From the NCBI GenBank assembly GCA_945898515.1, contig CAMDIH010000014.1, positions 1-42,059 of the forward strand: a stretch of 42,059 bases of DNA, written 5' to 3'. Origin of the DNA: Candidatus Neomicrothrix parvicella RN1. Its GTDB lineage: Bacteria; Actinomycetota; Acidimicrobiia; Acidimicrobiales; VFJN01. Position 1 is the stretch's first letter, and each line of letters opens with the position of its first letter. A model generated the notes under the pieces. The model saw only the letters and a program-made list of their open reading frames with translations. It had not been told where the DNA came from and searched no databases. The translations under genes were made by a program, and so were the position numbers. Below, piece by piece: positions 14,654 to 23,101 of the stretch.

Positions 14654-15891
14654 CCATGACCCAACCCAACCTCGAGGGGATCAACCTTCTGGCCGCCACC
14701 TGGGGCCGGGGTGAGCCCCATGACCAGTTCGATCGGCTGCGCGCCGAGGCGCCGGTCTACTGGCACCCCGAAGTCGACGACACCGGTTTCTGGGCGCTCA
14801 CCAAGCACGCTGATGTGCGAGCGGTGAGCCACGACCACCAACGGTTCTCCGCTGAAGTGGGGGGTACGTTCATCCCCACCTCCGATGAGGAGGCATTGGC
14901 CCAACTGCGTCTCACGATCCTGAACATGGACCCGCCTCGGCACAACCACTACCGGCGACTCGTGTCAAAGGGGTTTACGCCTCGCATGATCGCGGCACTG
15001 GTGGAGGAGATCGAACGACGCGCCGTGGCGGTGATCGATGATGTGTGCGAGCGCGGTGAGGTGGAGTTCGTCGAGGAAATCGCGGCGCAAATCCCCGTGC
15101 AGATGATCTGCGAGATGATCGGCCTGGAGAAGGAGGTATGGCCTCGCATGTTCGAGATCTCCAACCAACTCATCGGCTCGCGTGATGATCCCGACTTCCA
15201 GGAGATTCCCGGCGGGCCCGAGGCTTCGGCGATGGAGATCTACGCGCTCTGCGATGCCGTGGCAGCCGACCGGCGGATCAACCCGCGCGAAGACATCATG
15301 ACGCTGCTGGTGCAGGCCGAGGTCGACGGTGAGCGTCTCAACGAATTCGATCTGAACATGTTCTTCCTCACGCTGGTAGTGGCAGGCAACGAGACCACCC
15401 GCAACCTCATCAACCACTCCATGCTCGCCATCATCGAGAACCCAGATCAGGCGCAGCGCCTCCGCGACGACCCGTCACTGTGGGACACGGCCACCGACGA
15501 GATGCTCCGCTGGGGAAGTTCGATCCATAACTTCCGTCGCACCGCCACGGAGGACACCGAAGTACGAGGCGTGCCGATCAAACAGGGCGACAAGGTCGTG
15601 TTGTATTACGCGGCGGCCAATCGGGACGAGGAAGTGTTCGTGAACCCGCACTCTTTCGATGTGGGCCGCACGCCCAACGACCACCTGGCCTTTGGCGGGG
15701 GCGGGGTGCACTACTGCCTTGGGGCCAGCCTGGCCCGCGCCGAGATCCGGGCCACCATGCGCCAGATCGTGGAACGCCTACCCGACCTCGAACTGGTGGG
15801 CGAGCCCAACCGCCTTCACTCCGACTTCGTCAACGGCATCAAAACGATGCCGGTTCGTTTTACCCCTACTGCGCCCTCCTGGAAGGACTGA
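14650..15891 (+). CDS. cytochrome P450
   Basis: 413 residues, soluble bacterial class I type. Landmarks: DPPRHNHYRRLVSKGF (C-helix), VVAGNETTRN (I-helix acid/Thr pair, Thr249/Thr250), EMLR (ExxR, residues 284-287), FRRTATEDTEVRG, and FGGGGVHYCLGASLARAEI with the heme-ligand Cys356. The sequence style recalls the actinobacterial groups that hydroxylate sterol side chains, terpenoids or fatty acids, but I cannot fix the CYP family. No ferredoxin or reductase gene is adjacent, so electron partners must come from elsewhere. It is coupled to the TetR gene by a 4-nt overlap and followed 2 nt later by a nitronate monooxygenase. Confidence 0.95.
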   Translation: MTMTQPNLEGINLLAATWGRGEPHDQFDRLRAEAPVYWHPEVDDTGFWALTKHADVRAVSHDHQRFSAEVGGTFIPTSDEEALAQLRLTILNMDPPRHNHYRRLVSKGFTPRMIAALVEEIERRAVAVIDDVCERGEVEFVEEIAAQIPVQMICEMIGLEKEVWPRMFEISNQLIGSRDDPDFQEIPGGPEASAMEIYALCDAVAADRRINPREDIMTLLVQAEVDGERLNEFDLNMFFLTLVVAGNETTRNLINHSMLAIIENPDQAQRLRDDPSLWDTATDEMLRWGSSIHNFRRTATEDTEVRGVPIKQGDKVVLYYAAANRDEEVFVNPHSFDVGRTPNDHLAFGGGGVHYCLGASLARAEIRATMRQIVERLPDLELVGEPNRLHSDFVNGIKTMPVRFTPTAPSWKD

Positions 15892-15893
15892 CC

Positions 15894-17015
15894 ATGCATA
15901 CCCAACTGTGCGAAGACCTTGGTATCGAGTTCCCCATCTTTGCCTTCACCCATTGCCGCGACGTGGTGGTGGCGGTGAGCAAGGCGGGCGGTTTCGGTGT
16001 GCTCGGCGCGGTTGGGTTTACGCCGGAACAACTGGAGATCGAACTCCAGTGGATCGACGAGCACGTGGGCGACAAGCCCTATGGCGTGGACATCGTCATT
16101 CCCGGGAAGTACGAGGGTATGGACGAACTCGATCCGGAGAAGCTCGGTCAGATGCTGCGCGACATGGTGCCCGACACTCATGTGCAGTTTGCCGATCAGA
16201 TCCTGGCCGACGCCGGTGTGCCTGACCTCCCCCCCGAGGAAGACGAGCGCATGCGTCTGCTGGGATGGACCGAAGCATCGGCCCTGCCGCAGATCGAGGT
16301 GGCCCTGGCCCACCCGAAGGTTCGTTTGATCGCCAACGCGCTCGGCACCCCCCCGCCGGAGATCATCGATCACATCCACGCCGCTGGTCTCAAGGTGGCG
16401 GCGTTGTGTGGATCGCCGTACCAGGCCATGAAGCACAAAGACGCGGGTGTCGACATCGTGATCGCGCAAGGCGGCGAGGGTGGCGGACACACCGGCGAGG
16501 TGGGATCGATCGTGTTGTGGCCCCAGGTAGTCAAGGCCATCGCTCCCACTCCGATGTTGGCGGCGGGCGGCATCGGTTCTGGGGGCCAGATCGCGGCGGC
16601 CCTGGCGCTGGGCGCCCAGGGCGTGTGGGCCGGATCGCTGTGGCTCACGGTGGAAGAGGCCGATCTGCCCCCCGCTCAGAAGCAGCAACTACTGGAGGCG
16701 GGCTCGCGCGACACCGTGCGCAGCGCGTCCTTCACCGGTAAGCCGTGTCGCATGCTCAAGAGCGACTGGACCGAGGCCTGGGACCGGCCCGACACCCCCG
16801 ACCCGCTGCCGATGCCGATGCAGTACATGGTGTCGGGCAACTGCGTGGCTCGGGGCCATCGTTACGCCGATAAGGCACAGGCTGTGCAGTTCAACCCGGT
16901 CGGGCAGGTCGTGGGCCAACTCAACTCGGTGGAAAAGACCGCCGCCGTGATCCAACGACTGGTGGAGGAGTACATCGACTCTGTCGATGGTCTCAACGTG
17001 CTCCAGGAGGCGTAA
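15894..17015 (+). CDS. nitronate monooxygenase-family flavoprotein
   Basis: 373 residues of the NMO/2-nitropropane dioxygenase TIM barrel, FMN-dependent. Features: LGIEFPIFAF at the first strand, a VVVAVSKAGGFGVLGA segment, DIVIAQGGEGGGHTGEVGS (FMN-phosphate loop) and PMLAAGGIGSGGQIAAALALGAQGVW. Family members oxidise alkyl nitronates; many actinobacterial paralogues occur in lipid or steroid gene clusters with unknown roles. An extended insert (about residues 55-115) precedes the central strands. GGAAGG lies shortly before the ATG, and the gene follows the P450 by 2 nt, so it belongs to the TetR-P450 operon. It may act on the same pathway. Confidence 0.87.
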   Translation: MHTQLCEDLGIEFPIFAFTHCRDVVVAVSKAGGFGVLGAVGFTPEQLEIELQWIDEHVGDKPYGVDIVIPGKYEGMDELDPEKLGQMLRDMVPDTHVQFADQILADAGVPDLPPEEDERMRLLGWTEASALPQIEVALAHPKVRLIANALGTPPPEIIDHIHAAGLKVAALCGSPYQAMKHKDAGVDIVIAQGGEGGGHTGEVGSIVLWPQVVKAIAPTPMLAAGGIGSGGQIAAALALGAQGVWAGSLWLTVEEADLPPAQKQQLLEAGSRDTVRSASFTGKPCRMLKSDWTEAWDRPDTPDPLPMPMQYMVSGNCVARGHRYADKAQAVQFNPVGQVVGQLNSVEKTAAVIQRLVEEYIDSVDGLNVLQEA

Positions 17016-17043
17016 CCCCAGTCCGAACTGGCCCCCGGCGCGC

Positions 17044-17049
17044 TACCGT
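17044..17049 (+). promoter_or_regulatory. -10-like TACCGT for the patatin gene
   Basis: TACCGT ends 6 nt before ATG 17056 (3 nt before ATG 17053), a leaderless arrangement. A small CCAGT-CCGA-ACTGG hairpin at 17018-17031 follows the upstream stop and may separate the two transcripts. Confidence 0.42.
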
Positions 17050-17055
17050 CAAATG

Positions 17056-18060
17056 ATGCCCGCTGCCCCTCCTCGCATTGGTTTGGTCCTCGGGGCCGGC
17101 GGCGTGGCCGGCGGCGCGTTCCATGCTGGCGTGCTGGCGGCTCTGGAAGAGGCCACCGGATGGGACCCGCGGTCGGCGGCGGTGATCGTAGGTACCTCGG
17201 CGGGGGCCATCACCGGAGCGGCACTGCGAGCGGGGTTCACCGGGGCGGACCTGCTCGCCCAGGCCCAGGACCGACCGCTCTCGGCGGCGGGGGAGGCATT
17301 GGCGCAGCGCATCGGCCCGCCCGGATCGCCGCTCCCGTTGCGCTCCACGCGCCAGGTCCGGCCCCCGGCGGAGTTGGCGGGCACGCTGGCCCGCGGGCTG
17401 CGCCGACCCTGGGCCACGCGGCCCTGGTCGTTGTTGGCCGCGTTGCTACCCGAAGGGTCGGTGAGCACGGACGTGATCTCGGTGGGGATCGGGCGCCTCT
17501 ACCCCGATGCCTGGCCCGAATCACCGTTGTGGATCTGCGCGGTGCGCCAAGCCGATGGGCGTCGTGTGGTGCTGGGACGCGACGGGCTCTGCCCGCCCCT
17601 CGCCGCGGCGGTGGCGGCCTCGTGCGCCATCCCGGGCTTCTTCAGCCCGGTGGTGATCGACGGTTACCCCCACATCGACGGTGGCGTCCATTCGCCCACC
17701 AACGCCGATGTCCTCCTCGAAGCCGGGCCGCTGGATCTGGTGATCGTGAGTTCACCGATGTCCCGTCAGGGTCGGCGACCCCGCTGGGCCGTCGATCAGG
17801 CCATGCGCGGGTTCTCGAGCGCGTTGCTCGATACCGAGGCGCGCCGCTTGCGGCGCCGGGGCGTGTCGGTGGTGGGGTTTCAGCCCGGCGTCACCGTGCT
17901 GGCGGAGATAGGGCTCGACCCCCTGGATCCATCGCGGCGCTCGGGCATCGCGGCGGCCGCCTATGCCGCCGCCCGTGAGCGCTTGGCGGGCGAGGCTCTG
18001 CTGGCGCGCACCGCCCCACTGCGCCTGCTGGCCCAACCCCCTCAGCGCATCTCTCACTGA
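17056..18060 (+). CDS. patatin-like phospholipase
   Basis: 334 residues (ATG 17056; the adjacent ATG 17053 is equally open). LGAGGVAGGAFHAGVL (residues 12-27) is the glycine-rich oxyanion loop, VGTSAGA the nucleophile elbow with Ser48, and HIDGGVHSPTNAD the catalytic Asp of the Ser-Asp dyad. These hydrolases cleave acyl esters of phospholipids or neutral lipids. There is no signal peptide or clear membrane helix, so it is probably a cytosolic or peripheral enzyme. The C-terminal ~80 residues are Arg-rich and less conserved. It has its own promoter-like box and converges on the acyl-CoA synthetase, which could activate the fatty acids released. Confidence 0.88.
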   Translation: MPAAPPRIGLVLGAGGVAGGAFHAGVLAALEEATGWDPRSAAVIVGTSAGAITGAALRAGFTGADLLAQAQDRPLSAAGEALAQRIGPPGSPLPLRSTRQVRPPAELAGTLARGLRRPWATRPWSLLAALLPEGSVSTDVISVGIGRLYPDAWPESPLWICAVRQADGRRVVLGRDGLCPPLAAAVAASCAIPGFFSPVVIDGYPHIDGGVHSPTNADVLLEAGPLDLVIVSSPMSRQGRRPRWAVDQAMRGFSSALLDTEARRLRRRGVSVVGFQPGVTVLAEIGLDPLDPSRRSGIAAAAYAAARERLAGEALLARTAPLRLLAQPPQRISH

Positions 18061-18091
18061 CGGTCACCCTCGTACCGAAGCGGCGGAGGGG

Positions 18092-19765
18092 TCAGGGGGT
18101 GGCGAGGTCTCGGAGTTCGCGTTTGAGGATCTTGCCGGCGGCGTTGCGGGGGAGCGGGGCGTCCACGATCAGCACGATGCTGGGCACCTTGAAGCCGGCC
18201 AGTCGCTCCCGCACGTGGTCCTGGAGTTCTTCGACACCGAGGGTTTCGCCGGTCCGGGGGTAGATCGCCACGCCTACCTCCTCGCCGAGGCGCTCATGGG
18301 GCACGCCGAACACGGCGGCTTCGTGCACCGCGGGGTGCTCATAGATAGCCGCTTCCACCTCGGCGCAAAACACGTTCTCGCCGGCCCGCAGCACCATGTC
18401 TTTGGCTCGGTCCTCCACATAGACGAACCCTTCCTCGTCCACCCGGCCGAGGTCGCCGCTGCGGAGCCAACCCCGCACGATGGTCTCGGCGGTGGCTTCG
18501 GGTTTGTTCCAGTAACCCCGAATGAGGTGAGGCCCCTTGAACCAGATTTCGCCCCGCTCGCCGATGGGAAGGTCTACGCCATCGGGATCGCGCACGGCGA
18601 GGTCCATGATGGGGGTAGCTCGGCCCGTGCTGGTGGGGTGGGTGATGTAGTCCTGTCCGTTGTTGCCGGGGCCGTAGGCGTTGGTTTCGGTCATGCCGTA
18701 GCCGATCGAGGGGCCGCCGCCGCGAAAACTCGAGGCCACGCGGTTCACCAGTTTCGGCGGGGCGGGGGCGCCACCACCCCCGATGCTCACGAGGCTGGAG
18801 GTGTCGGTGTTGGCAAACCGGGGCGACTCCAGCAGGTCCCAACTTTGGGTGGGCACGCCCACGAAGTTGGTGATCTGCTCCCGCTCGATCAATTCGAGGG
18901 CGCGATCGGCATCCCACTTGTACATGATCACGAGTTTGAAGCCGGCGGAGAAGCACGACAGCAGCACAGGAACGCAGCCGGTCACGTGGAACAGCGGCAC
19001 GATCAGAATGAAGGAGGGGGGCAGGCCCGGAACCTCGGCTTCGGGCCCGCCCTCGCGGCGGACGCGATCCAACACCGACTTGCAGCCAAAGCCCATGAGC
19101 GCCTGCACCACCGCCCGATGGGTGGATACCGCTCCCTTGGGTCGTCCGGTGGTGCCAGAGGTGTAGAGGATGGTGGCGTCGTCGTCGGGGGTAATCGCCA
19201 CCTCCGGCATCGGGGCACCGAGTTGCCGCACATCCTCCCATCGCTCAGCACCCTCGGGAACGGCGCCGAGTTCGCGCACAACCAGGAGGTGCGTGCCGAG
19301 GCGACGGGTGGTGGCCAGCGCGCGTTGAGCTCGCTCGGTGTCGGCGATGAGCACCGTGGCGCCGCAGTCTTGGAGGGCATAGTCGAGTTCTTCACCGGTC
19401 CACCAGGCGTTGAGCGACACGGAGATGGCCCCGATGGAGGTGATGGCGGCGAAGGCGATAACCCATTCCGGATAGTTACGCATCCCGATCGCCACCCGGT
19501 CGCCGGGAACCACGCCGTAGCGGTCCACCAGCAGGGAGGCCATGGCGTCCACGTGCACCATGACTTCGGGGAAACTCCAGCGCTCGTCCTCGTAGACCAA
19601 GAAGGTGTCCTCCCCCCGGTCGCGGGCGGTGGCGAACACTTCGCGCAGGCTCGGCGGGGCATGTTTGAACGCCTTCACCTCCACCCCGCCTATGTCGATG
19701 GTCTCAATCTCGAACCGCTCGCCGGGTCCGGTGACCACCGCAGTGGCTTCCTCGTAGTTCAGCAC
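18092..19765 (-). CDS. acyl-CoA synthetase (AMP-forming, ANL superfamily)
   Basis: 557 residues. The adenylation motifs are complete: YTSGTTGRPKGA (P-loop-like A3), SIGYGMTETN (A5), GWLRSGDLGRVDEEGFVYVEDR (A7/A8 hinge) and the C-terminal Lys in GKILKREL (A10). The enzyme activates a carboxylic acid as an acyl-AMP and transfers it to CoA. Length and motifs fit medium/long-chain fatty-acid or steroid-acid CoA ligases. The GTG start at 19765 gives MLNYEEA. It lies 33 nt downstream of the metallo-beta-lactamase-fold gene on the same strand, so the two probably form an operon. Confidence 0.92.
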   Translation of the reverse strand: MLNYEEATAVVTGPGERFEIETIDIGGVEVKAFKHAPPSLREVFATARDRGEDTFLVYEDERWSFPEVMVHVDAMASLLVDRYGVVPGDRVAIGMRNYPEWVIAFAAITSIGAISVSLNAWWTGEELDYALQDCGATVLIADTERAQRALATTRRLGTHLLVVRELGAVPEGAERWEDVRQLGAPMPEVAITPDDDATILYTSGTTGRPKGAVSTHRAVVQALMGFGCKSVLDRVRREGGPEAEVPGLPPSFILIVPLFHVTGCVPVLLSCFSAGFKLVIMYKWDADRALELIEREQITNFVGVPTQSWDLLESPRFANTDTSSLVSIGGGGAPAPPKLVNRVASSFRGGGPSIGYGMTETNAYGPGNNGQDYITHPTSTGRATPIMDLAVRDPDGVDLPIGERGEIWFKGPHLIRGYWNKPEATAETIVRGWLRSGDLGRVDEEGFVYVEDRAKDMVLRAGENVFCAEVEAAIYEHPAVHEAAVFGVPHERLGEEVGVAIYPRTGETLGVEELQDHVRERLAGFKVPSIVLIVDAPLPRNAAGKILKRELRDLATP

Positions 19766-19798
19766 GCTGCCTTTGCTAGCAGAACGAACCGAAGGCGA

Positions 19799-20740
19799 TC
19801 ACCGCGCCGCGGCCAAGGTGGCCATGGCGCCCAAGACGCCGAGCAGATCATCGGGGGGATCCTGGCCCAGGTCACGGGCTAACGCGATGAGGTTCACCAC
19901 CAAGCGTTCCCCTTCGCCCCAGCCGGCGTAGGGGCCCCCGGCGAGGTCGAAGGCGGCGTCAAGGGGCGCCATTCCGGCCTGCAGGCGGGGGGTGCCTTCG
20001 GCGACCAGCCACTCGAAGTAACCGCGCTGGTCCACCACACATTGTGGGTCGCCCAGCGGACCATGGCCGGGAATCACGATGGCTGGTGCGAGGGCCAGGA
20101 TGCGATCGCAGGCGGCGATCCAGGTCGCGATGGGCCCGGCCCAGGCAATCGGGTGGCCACCGTGAAAGACGAGATCACCGGTGTACACCGCATGGCAATC
20201 CGGTACGTGCACGATGACGTCGCCCTGAGTGTGGGCGGGGCCGAGTTCGTACAACTCCACCACGCGATCACCCACCCGCAGGGTGAGCGCGCCGTCGAAG
20301 GTGGTGGTGGGGGGCGTGATCTCGATGCCGTCGAACACAAAACTGCCGAAGATGTCCGCCAGGTAGGCGCCGGTGACCCCGAGATCGGGGGCGGCGCGGA
20401 GCAGGTCGGCCAGCAGGCTGGAGGGCACTTCGTTCATCTCTCGGGCGCTGGCGCTCGAGGCCACGATCTCGGCGCCGGTCACCAGTTGGTTGCCGTAGCA
20501 GTGGTCGCCGTTGGCGTGGGTGTTCACCAGTGTGCCGATCTCGGCCGCCGCCGGGGCCACCGCCCGCAACTCGGCCAGCATGGTGGCGGTGAGGGGCAGG
20601 TCGAACAGCGTGTCGATGAGCAACGAGGCGTTGCCGTCGGTCACCAGCCCAGCGTTGGACCAACCCCAGCCACCATCGGGCTGCAGATAGGCCCAGGTGC
20701 TCTCAGCGATTTCGTGGGGGCCGCGAGTGAAGGGCTTCAT
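19799..20740 (-). CDS. metallo-beta-lactamase-fold hydrolase
   Basis: 313 residues from ATG 20740; an in-frame start at 20782 adds a non-conserved lead. The metal site NTHANGDHCYGN is the THxxxDH motif with Asn in place of the second His (HxNxDH), as in a subset of MBL-fold proteins. LGPAHTQGDVIVHVP, VYTGDLVFHGGHP and VIPGHGPLGDP supply the remaining His and bridging Asp ligands. Likely a hydrolase of esters, thioesters or lactones; the substrate is unknown. It precedes the acyl-CoA synthetase in an apparent operon, which hints at CoA or acyl chemistry. A TAGGTT box lies 7 nt before the ATG. Confidence 0.85.
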   Translation of the reverse strand: MKPFTRGPHEIAESTWAYLQPDGGWGWSNAGLVTDGNASLLIDTLFDLPLTATMLAELRAVAPAAAEIGTLVNTHANGDHCYGNQLVTGAEIVASSASAREMNEVPSSLLADLLRAAPDLGVTGAYLADIFGSFVFDGIEITPPTTTFDGALTLRVGDRVVELYELGPAHTQGDVIVHVPDCHAVYTGDLVFHGGHPIAWAGPIATWIAACDRILALAPAIVIPGHGPLGDPQCVVDQRGYFEWLVAEGTPRLQAGMAPLDAAFDLAGGPYAGWGEGERLVVNLIALARDLGQDPPDDLLGVLGAMATLAAAR

Positions 20741-20747
20741 GGAAGGG

Positions 20748-20804
20748 AACCTATCCGGCGCCTCCGCTCCGGCCGTTCCCATTGGCTATCCGTCGCTCTA
20801 CGCT
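20748..20804. promoter_or_regulatory. back-to-back -10-like boxes for two divergent genes
   Basis: Reverse-strand TAGGTT (20748-20753) lies 7 nt before the MBL-fold ATG at 20740. Forward TACGCT (20799-20804) lies 7 nt before the HlyIII ATG at 20812. Both would give leaderless mRNAs from a 71-nt divergent gap. Confidence 0.45.
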
Positions 20805-20811
20805 GGGGGCC

Positions 20812-21486
20812 ATGATCGCGGCCGCCACGGAGCCCCCGGCTTCGCCCCCGAAGCCGTTGTTGCGGGGCTGGCTGCACCTGGTCTGCTTCTTCCTGGCCCT
20901 TCCCGCCGCCGCGGTGGTGGTGGCGCTGGCGTCGGGGGTTCGGGGCCGCCTGGCCGCGACCGTCTACGCGCTGGGGCTTCTCGCCCTGTTCGCCGTGAGC
21001 GGTCTCTACCATCGGCTCAACTGGACCGCGGCCAAGCGCGCGTGGATGCAAAAGCTCGATCACGGCACCATCTTTGTGATGATCGCCGGGAGTTACACCC
21101 CGCTGTGTCTGCTGGTACTGCGCGGGTGGGTGGCCTGGGTGATGCTGGCGTTCGCCTGGACCGGCGCGGCCCTCGGACTCGTGCTGGCCTTCACCCCGGG
21201 GCGGGCCAGCCGCGTGGGGCGCGGGGTGCTGTATTTCTGCCTCGGATGGGCGGCGGTGGTGGCGATCCCGCAGATGTGGAGTCACCTCAGCGTCGTGGAA
21301 ATGATCCTGTTCGCGGTGGGAGGCCTCCTGTTTACGGTGGGTAGCGTGTTCCTCTTCACCCACTGGCCGGATCCCTTCCCGCGAGTGTTCGGGTATCACG
21401 AGGTGTGGCACGTGCTGGTGGTCCTGGCGGTGATCTGCCATTTCGTGGCCATCGCGTTAGTGGTCCACCCCCCGGCATCGGCCTAG
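20812..21486 (+). CDS. hemolysin III / PAQR-family membrane protein
   Basis: About 224 residues with seven hydrophobic helices. The HlyIII zinc-site pattern is present: SGLYHR at the end of the second helix, LDHGTIF in the third, and GYHEVWHVLV with ICHFVAIAL near the C-terminus. The family comprises zinc-dependent integral membrane hydrolases related to adiponectin receptors, linked to lipid or ceramide-like substrates; the bacterial role is poorly defined. ATG 20812 is preferred: similarity begins there, with a TACGCT box 7 nt upstream and GGGGG between. The next gene starts 7 nt after the stop, so they form one operon. Confidence 0.86.
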   Translation: MIAAATEPPASPPKPLLRGWLHLVCFFLALPAAAVVVALASGVRGRLAATVYALGLLALFAVSGLYHRLNWTAAKRAWMQKLDHGTIFVMIAGSYTPLCLLVLRGWVAWVMLAFAWTGAALGLVLAFTPGRASRVGRGVLYFCLGWAAVVAIPQMWSHLSVVEMILFAVGGLLFTVGSVFLFTHWPDPFPRVFGYHEVWHVLVVLAVICHFVAIALVVHPPASA

Positions 21487-21493
21487 GAGCGCG

Positions 21494-22222
21494 ATGGAAA
21501 AAATCATCTTCCTGCTTTGGGCCGATCTCCACCCGGCCCTCGGCGATCGGGTGCGAAGCCAACTTCTCGGCGAGGTGGCGCCCCGTCTGCTTACTTTCGG
21601 CGCTCGGGGCGTTACCGTGAACGTGCACGACACCCGGGCCGCCGCGGCCCCCAGTCCGGCTCCGCCGCCCCCCGGTGAGGCGGCCCCGTTGGCTCAGGTT
21701 TCGGTGTGGCTGGACAGTTACGACAAGCGACCCGGTGTGGACGACGCCCTCGCCACCATCGGGTTGCCGGTATCCGGACATCTCGTGACCGAATCCTGCT
21801 ACGACGACTACGGCACCACTCCCCACGCGACCCCGCGGGATTGGCCCGACGGCGAACCTTCGCCGGGCGTGTTGACCGTGGCCCTCGTGCACCGCCGCGC
21901 CGGGTTGGCCTATGACGAGTGGATCGAGACATGGCACGGCACGCAGTCGCCTGCCTCCGGTCGGCTCCAACCCCGTACCCGCTACATCCGTAACGAGGTG
22001 CACCGAGGGGTTACCCCCGATGCCCCGGCCATCGACGGGATCGTGGAGGAAGGTTGGCCCTCCGCCGCCCACGTGGCGGATCCCATGCTGTTTTTCAACG
22101 CCGATGGCGACCCCGCCCTCTTGCAGGCCAATCTGGCGGAGATGATGGCGAACGTGTCGGCTTGTTTGGATCTGGATCGTCTCCGCAGCGTGACGATGAG
22201 CGAGCACTTCGTGAAGACCTGA
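21494..22222 (+). CDS. EthD-like dimeric alpha/beta-barrel protein
   Basis: 242 residues. The C-terminal half (about residues 115-242) reads VALVHRRAGLAYDEWIETWHGTQSP, RTRYIRNEVHRGVTP, EEGWPSAAHVADPMLFF and a TMSEHF ending, the pattern of EthD-type ferredoxin-like proteins, named for a helper of ethyl tert-butyl ether oxidation. The N-terminal half (KIIFLLWADLHPALGDRVRSQL) looks like a second, diverged copy of the fold, giving a tandem barrel. Function unknown; relatives sit in lipid and steroid clusters. AGGAG overlaps the upstream stop codon and precedes ATG 21494, supporting co-translation with the HlyIII gene. Confidence 0.72.
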   Translation: MEKIIFLLWADLHPALGDRVRSQLLGEVAPRLLTFGARGVTVNVHDTRAAAAPSPAPPPPGEAAPLAQVSVWLDSYDKRPGVDDALATIGLPVSGHLVTESCYDDYGTTPHATPRDWPDGEPSPGVLTVALVHRRAGLAYDEWIETWHGTQSPASGRLQPRTRYIRNEVHRGVTPDAPAIDGIVEEGWPSAAHVADPMLFFNADGDPALLQANLAEMMANVSACLDLDRLRSVTMSEHFVKT

Positions 22223-22240
22223 GCCGCCTACGCGGCCGGA

Positions 22241-23101
22241 TTAGAACATCGACTCCGCGTACCGATTGAGGTTGTCGATCTTGGTTTGGAGCGGCTCGGC
22301 ATCCGGGGCCCGGTCGTAGGCCCACCGGAATCCCACGATCACATCGGTCACCCCCATCTCCTCGAGACGGCTGATGCCATCGGGGGAGTAGGCGTCCATG
22401 GAGATCACATGAATGTCGAAGGGGTCCGCTGGGTTGTTCTCCTGGGCGCGGAGTTGGTGGAGACGGGCGATCAGGCCGGGCAAGGCTTCAAGATCTCCGC
22501 CCCCGTGGATCCATCCGTCGTTGCGGGCGGCGCGCCGTAACGCCGGCTCCGAATGGCCCCCCACGATGATGGGGATCGCGGTGGTGGGCACCGGGCACTG
22601 TTTGATGCGCGGCACGTCGTAGATCTCGCCGTGGAACTCGAACCACTCGCCGGTGAGCAGGCCGCGCATCACCTGGATGCTCTCGTCGGCTCGCTTCCCG
22701 CGGCGGGCGAAGGGCACGTCGCACACCTCGTAATCCTCCGGCCACGGGCTGGTGCCGATACCGAGGGTGAGTCGGTTGTTGGTGAGCACGGCGGTGGATG
22801 CCGCCTGTTTGGCCACCAGCACGGGATGGCGCACGGTGACTTTGAGCACGGAGATCACGAAACGGATGCGCTCGGTCACCGCTCCCATGGCCGGGATGAT
22901 GGAGAAGGGCTCGAGGAACGGCTTGTCCTCGAGGAAACCCCGATCGCCATCGGCGGTATAGGGATAGACGGCGTCGGACTCGGCCGGGTAGCAGATGCTG
23001 TCGGGGACCAGGAAGCCATGGAAGCCCGCCGCATCGGCGGCCTGGGCCAGCGGGAGGTAGTAGCTCGGGTCGGTCATGGCCTCGGCGAAGGTGAACCTCA
23101 C
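22241..23101 (-). CDS. LLM-class F420-dependent oxidoreductase
   Basis: 286 residues of the luciferase-like TIM barrel. LAQAADAAGFHGFLVPDS at the N-terminus, IRFVISVLKVTVRHPVLVAKQAAS, NRLTLGIGTSPWPEDYEV and IPIIVGGHSEPALRRAARNDGWI are characteristic of the F420-dependent (MmcI/TIGR03619-like) branch. Such enzymes transfer hydride from reduced F420, or use FMNH2 and O2, on alcohols, enones or aromatics. The GTG start at 23101 overlaps the stop of the upstream SDR gene (GTGA), so they are translationally coupled and may act on one substrate. Cofactor choice cannot be settled from sequence alone. Confidence 0.88.
   Translation of the reverse strand: MRFTFAEAMTDPSYYLPLAQAADAAGFHGFLVPDSICYPAESDAVYPYTADGDRGFLEDKPFLEPFSIIPAMGAVTERIRFVISVLKVTVRHPVLVAKQAASTAVLTNNRLTLGIGTSPWPEDYEVCDVPFARRGKRADESIQVMRGLLTGEWFEFHGEIYDVPRIKQCPVPTTAIPIIVGGHSEPALRRAARNDGWIHGGGDLEALPGLIARLHQLRAQENNPADPFDIHVISMDAYSPDGISRLEEMGVTDVIVGFRWAYDRAPDAEPLQTKIDNLNRYAESMF

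Noticed and set aside
17963-19882. A 639-codon open frame on the + strand opposite the acyl-CoA synthetase
   Set aside because: The reverse strand encodes a complete acyl-CoA synthetase with all motifs. The + frame is His/Gly/Val-rich with no domain, as expected from antisense reading of GC-rich codons.
20042-20815. A 257-codon + strand frame opposite the MBL-fold hydrolase
   Set aside because: Low-complexity Gly/Val/His composition and complete overlap with a metal-site-bearing gene on the other strand.
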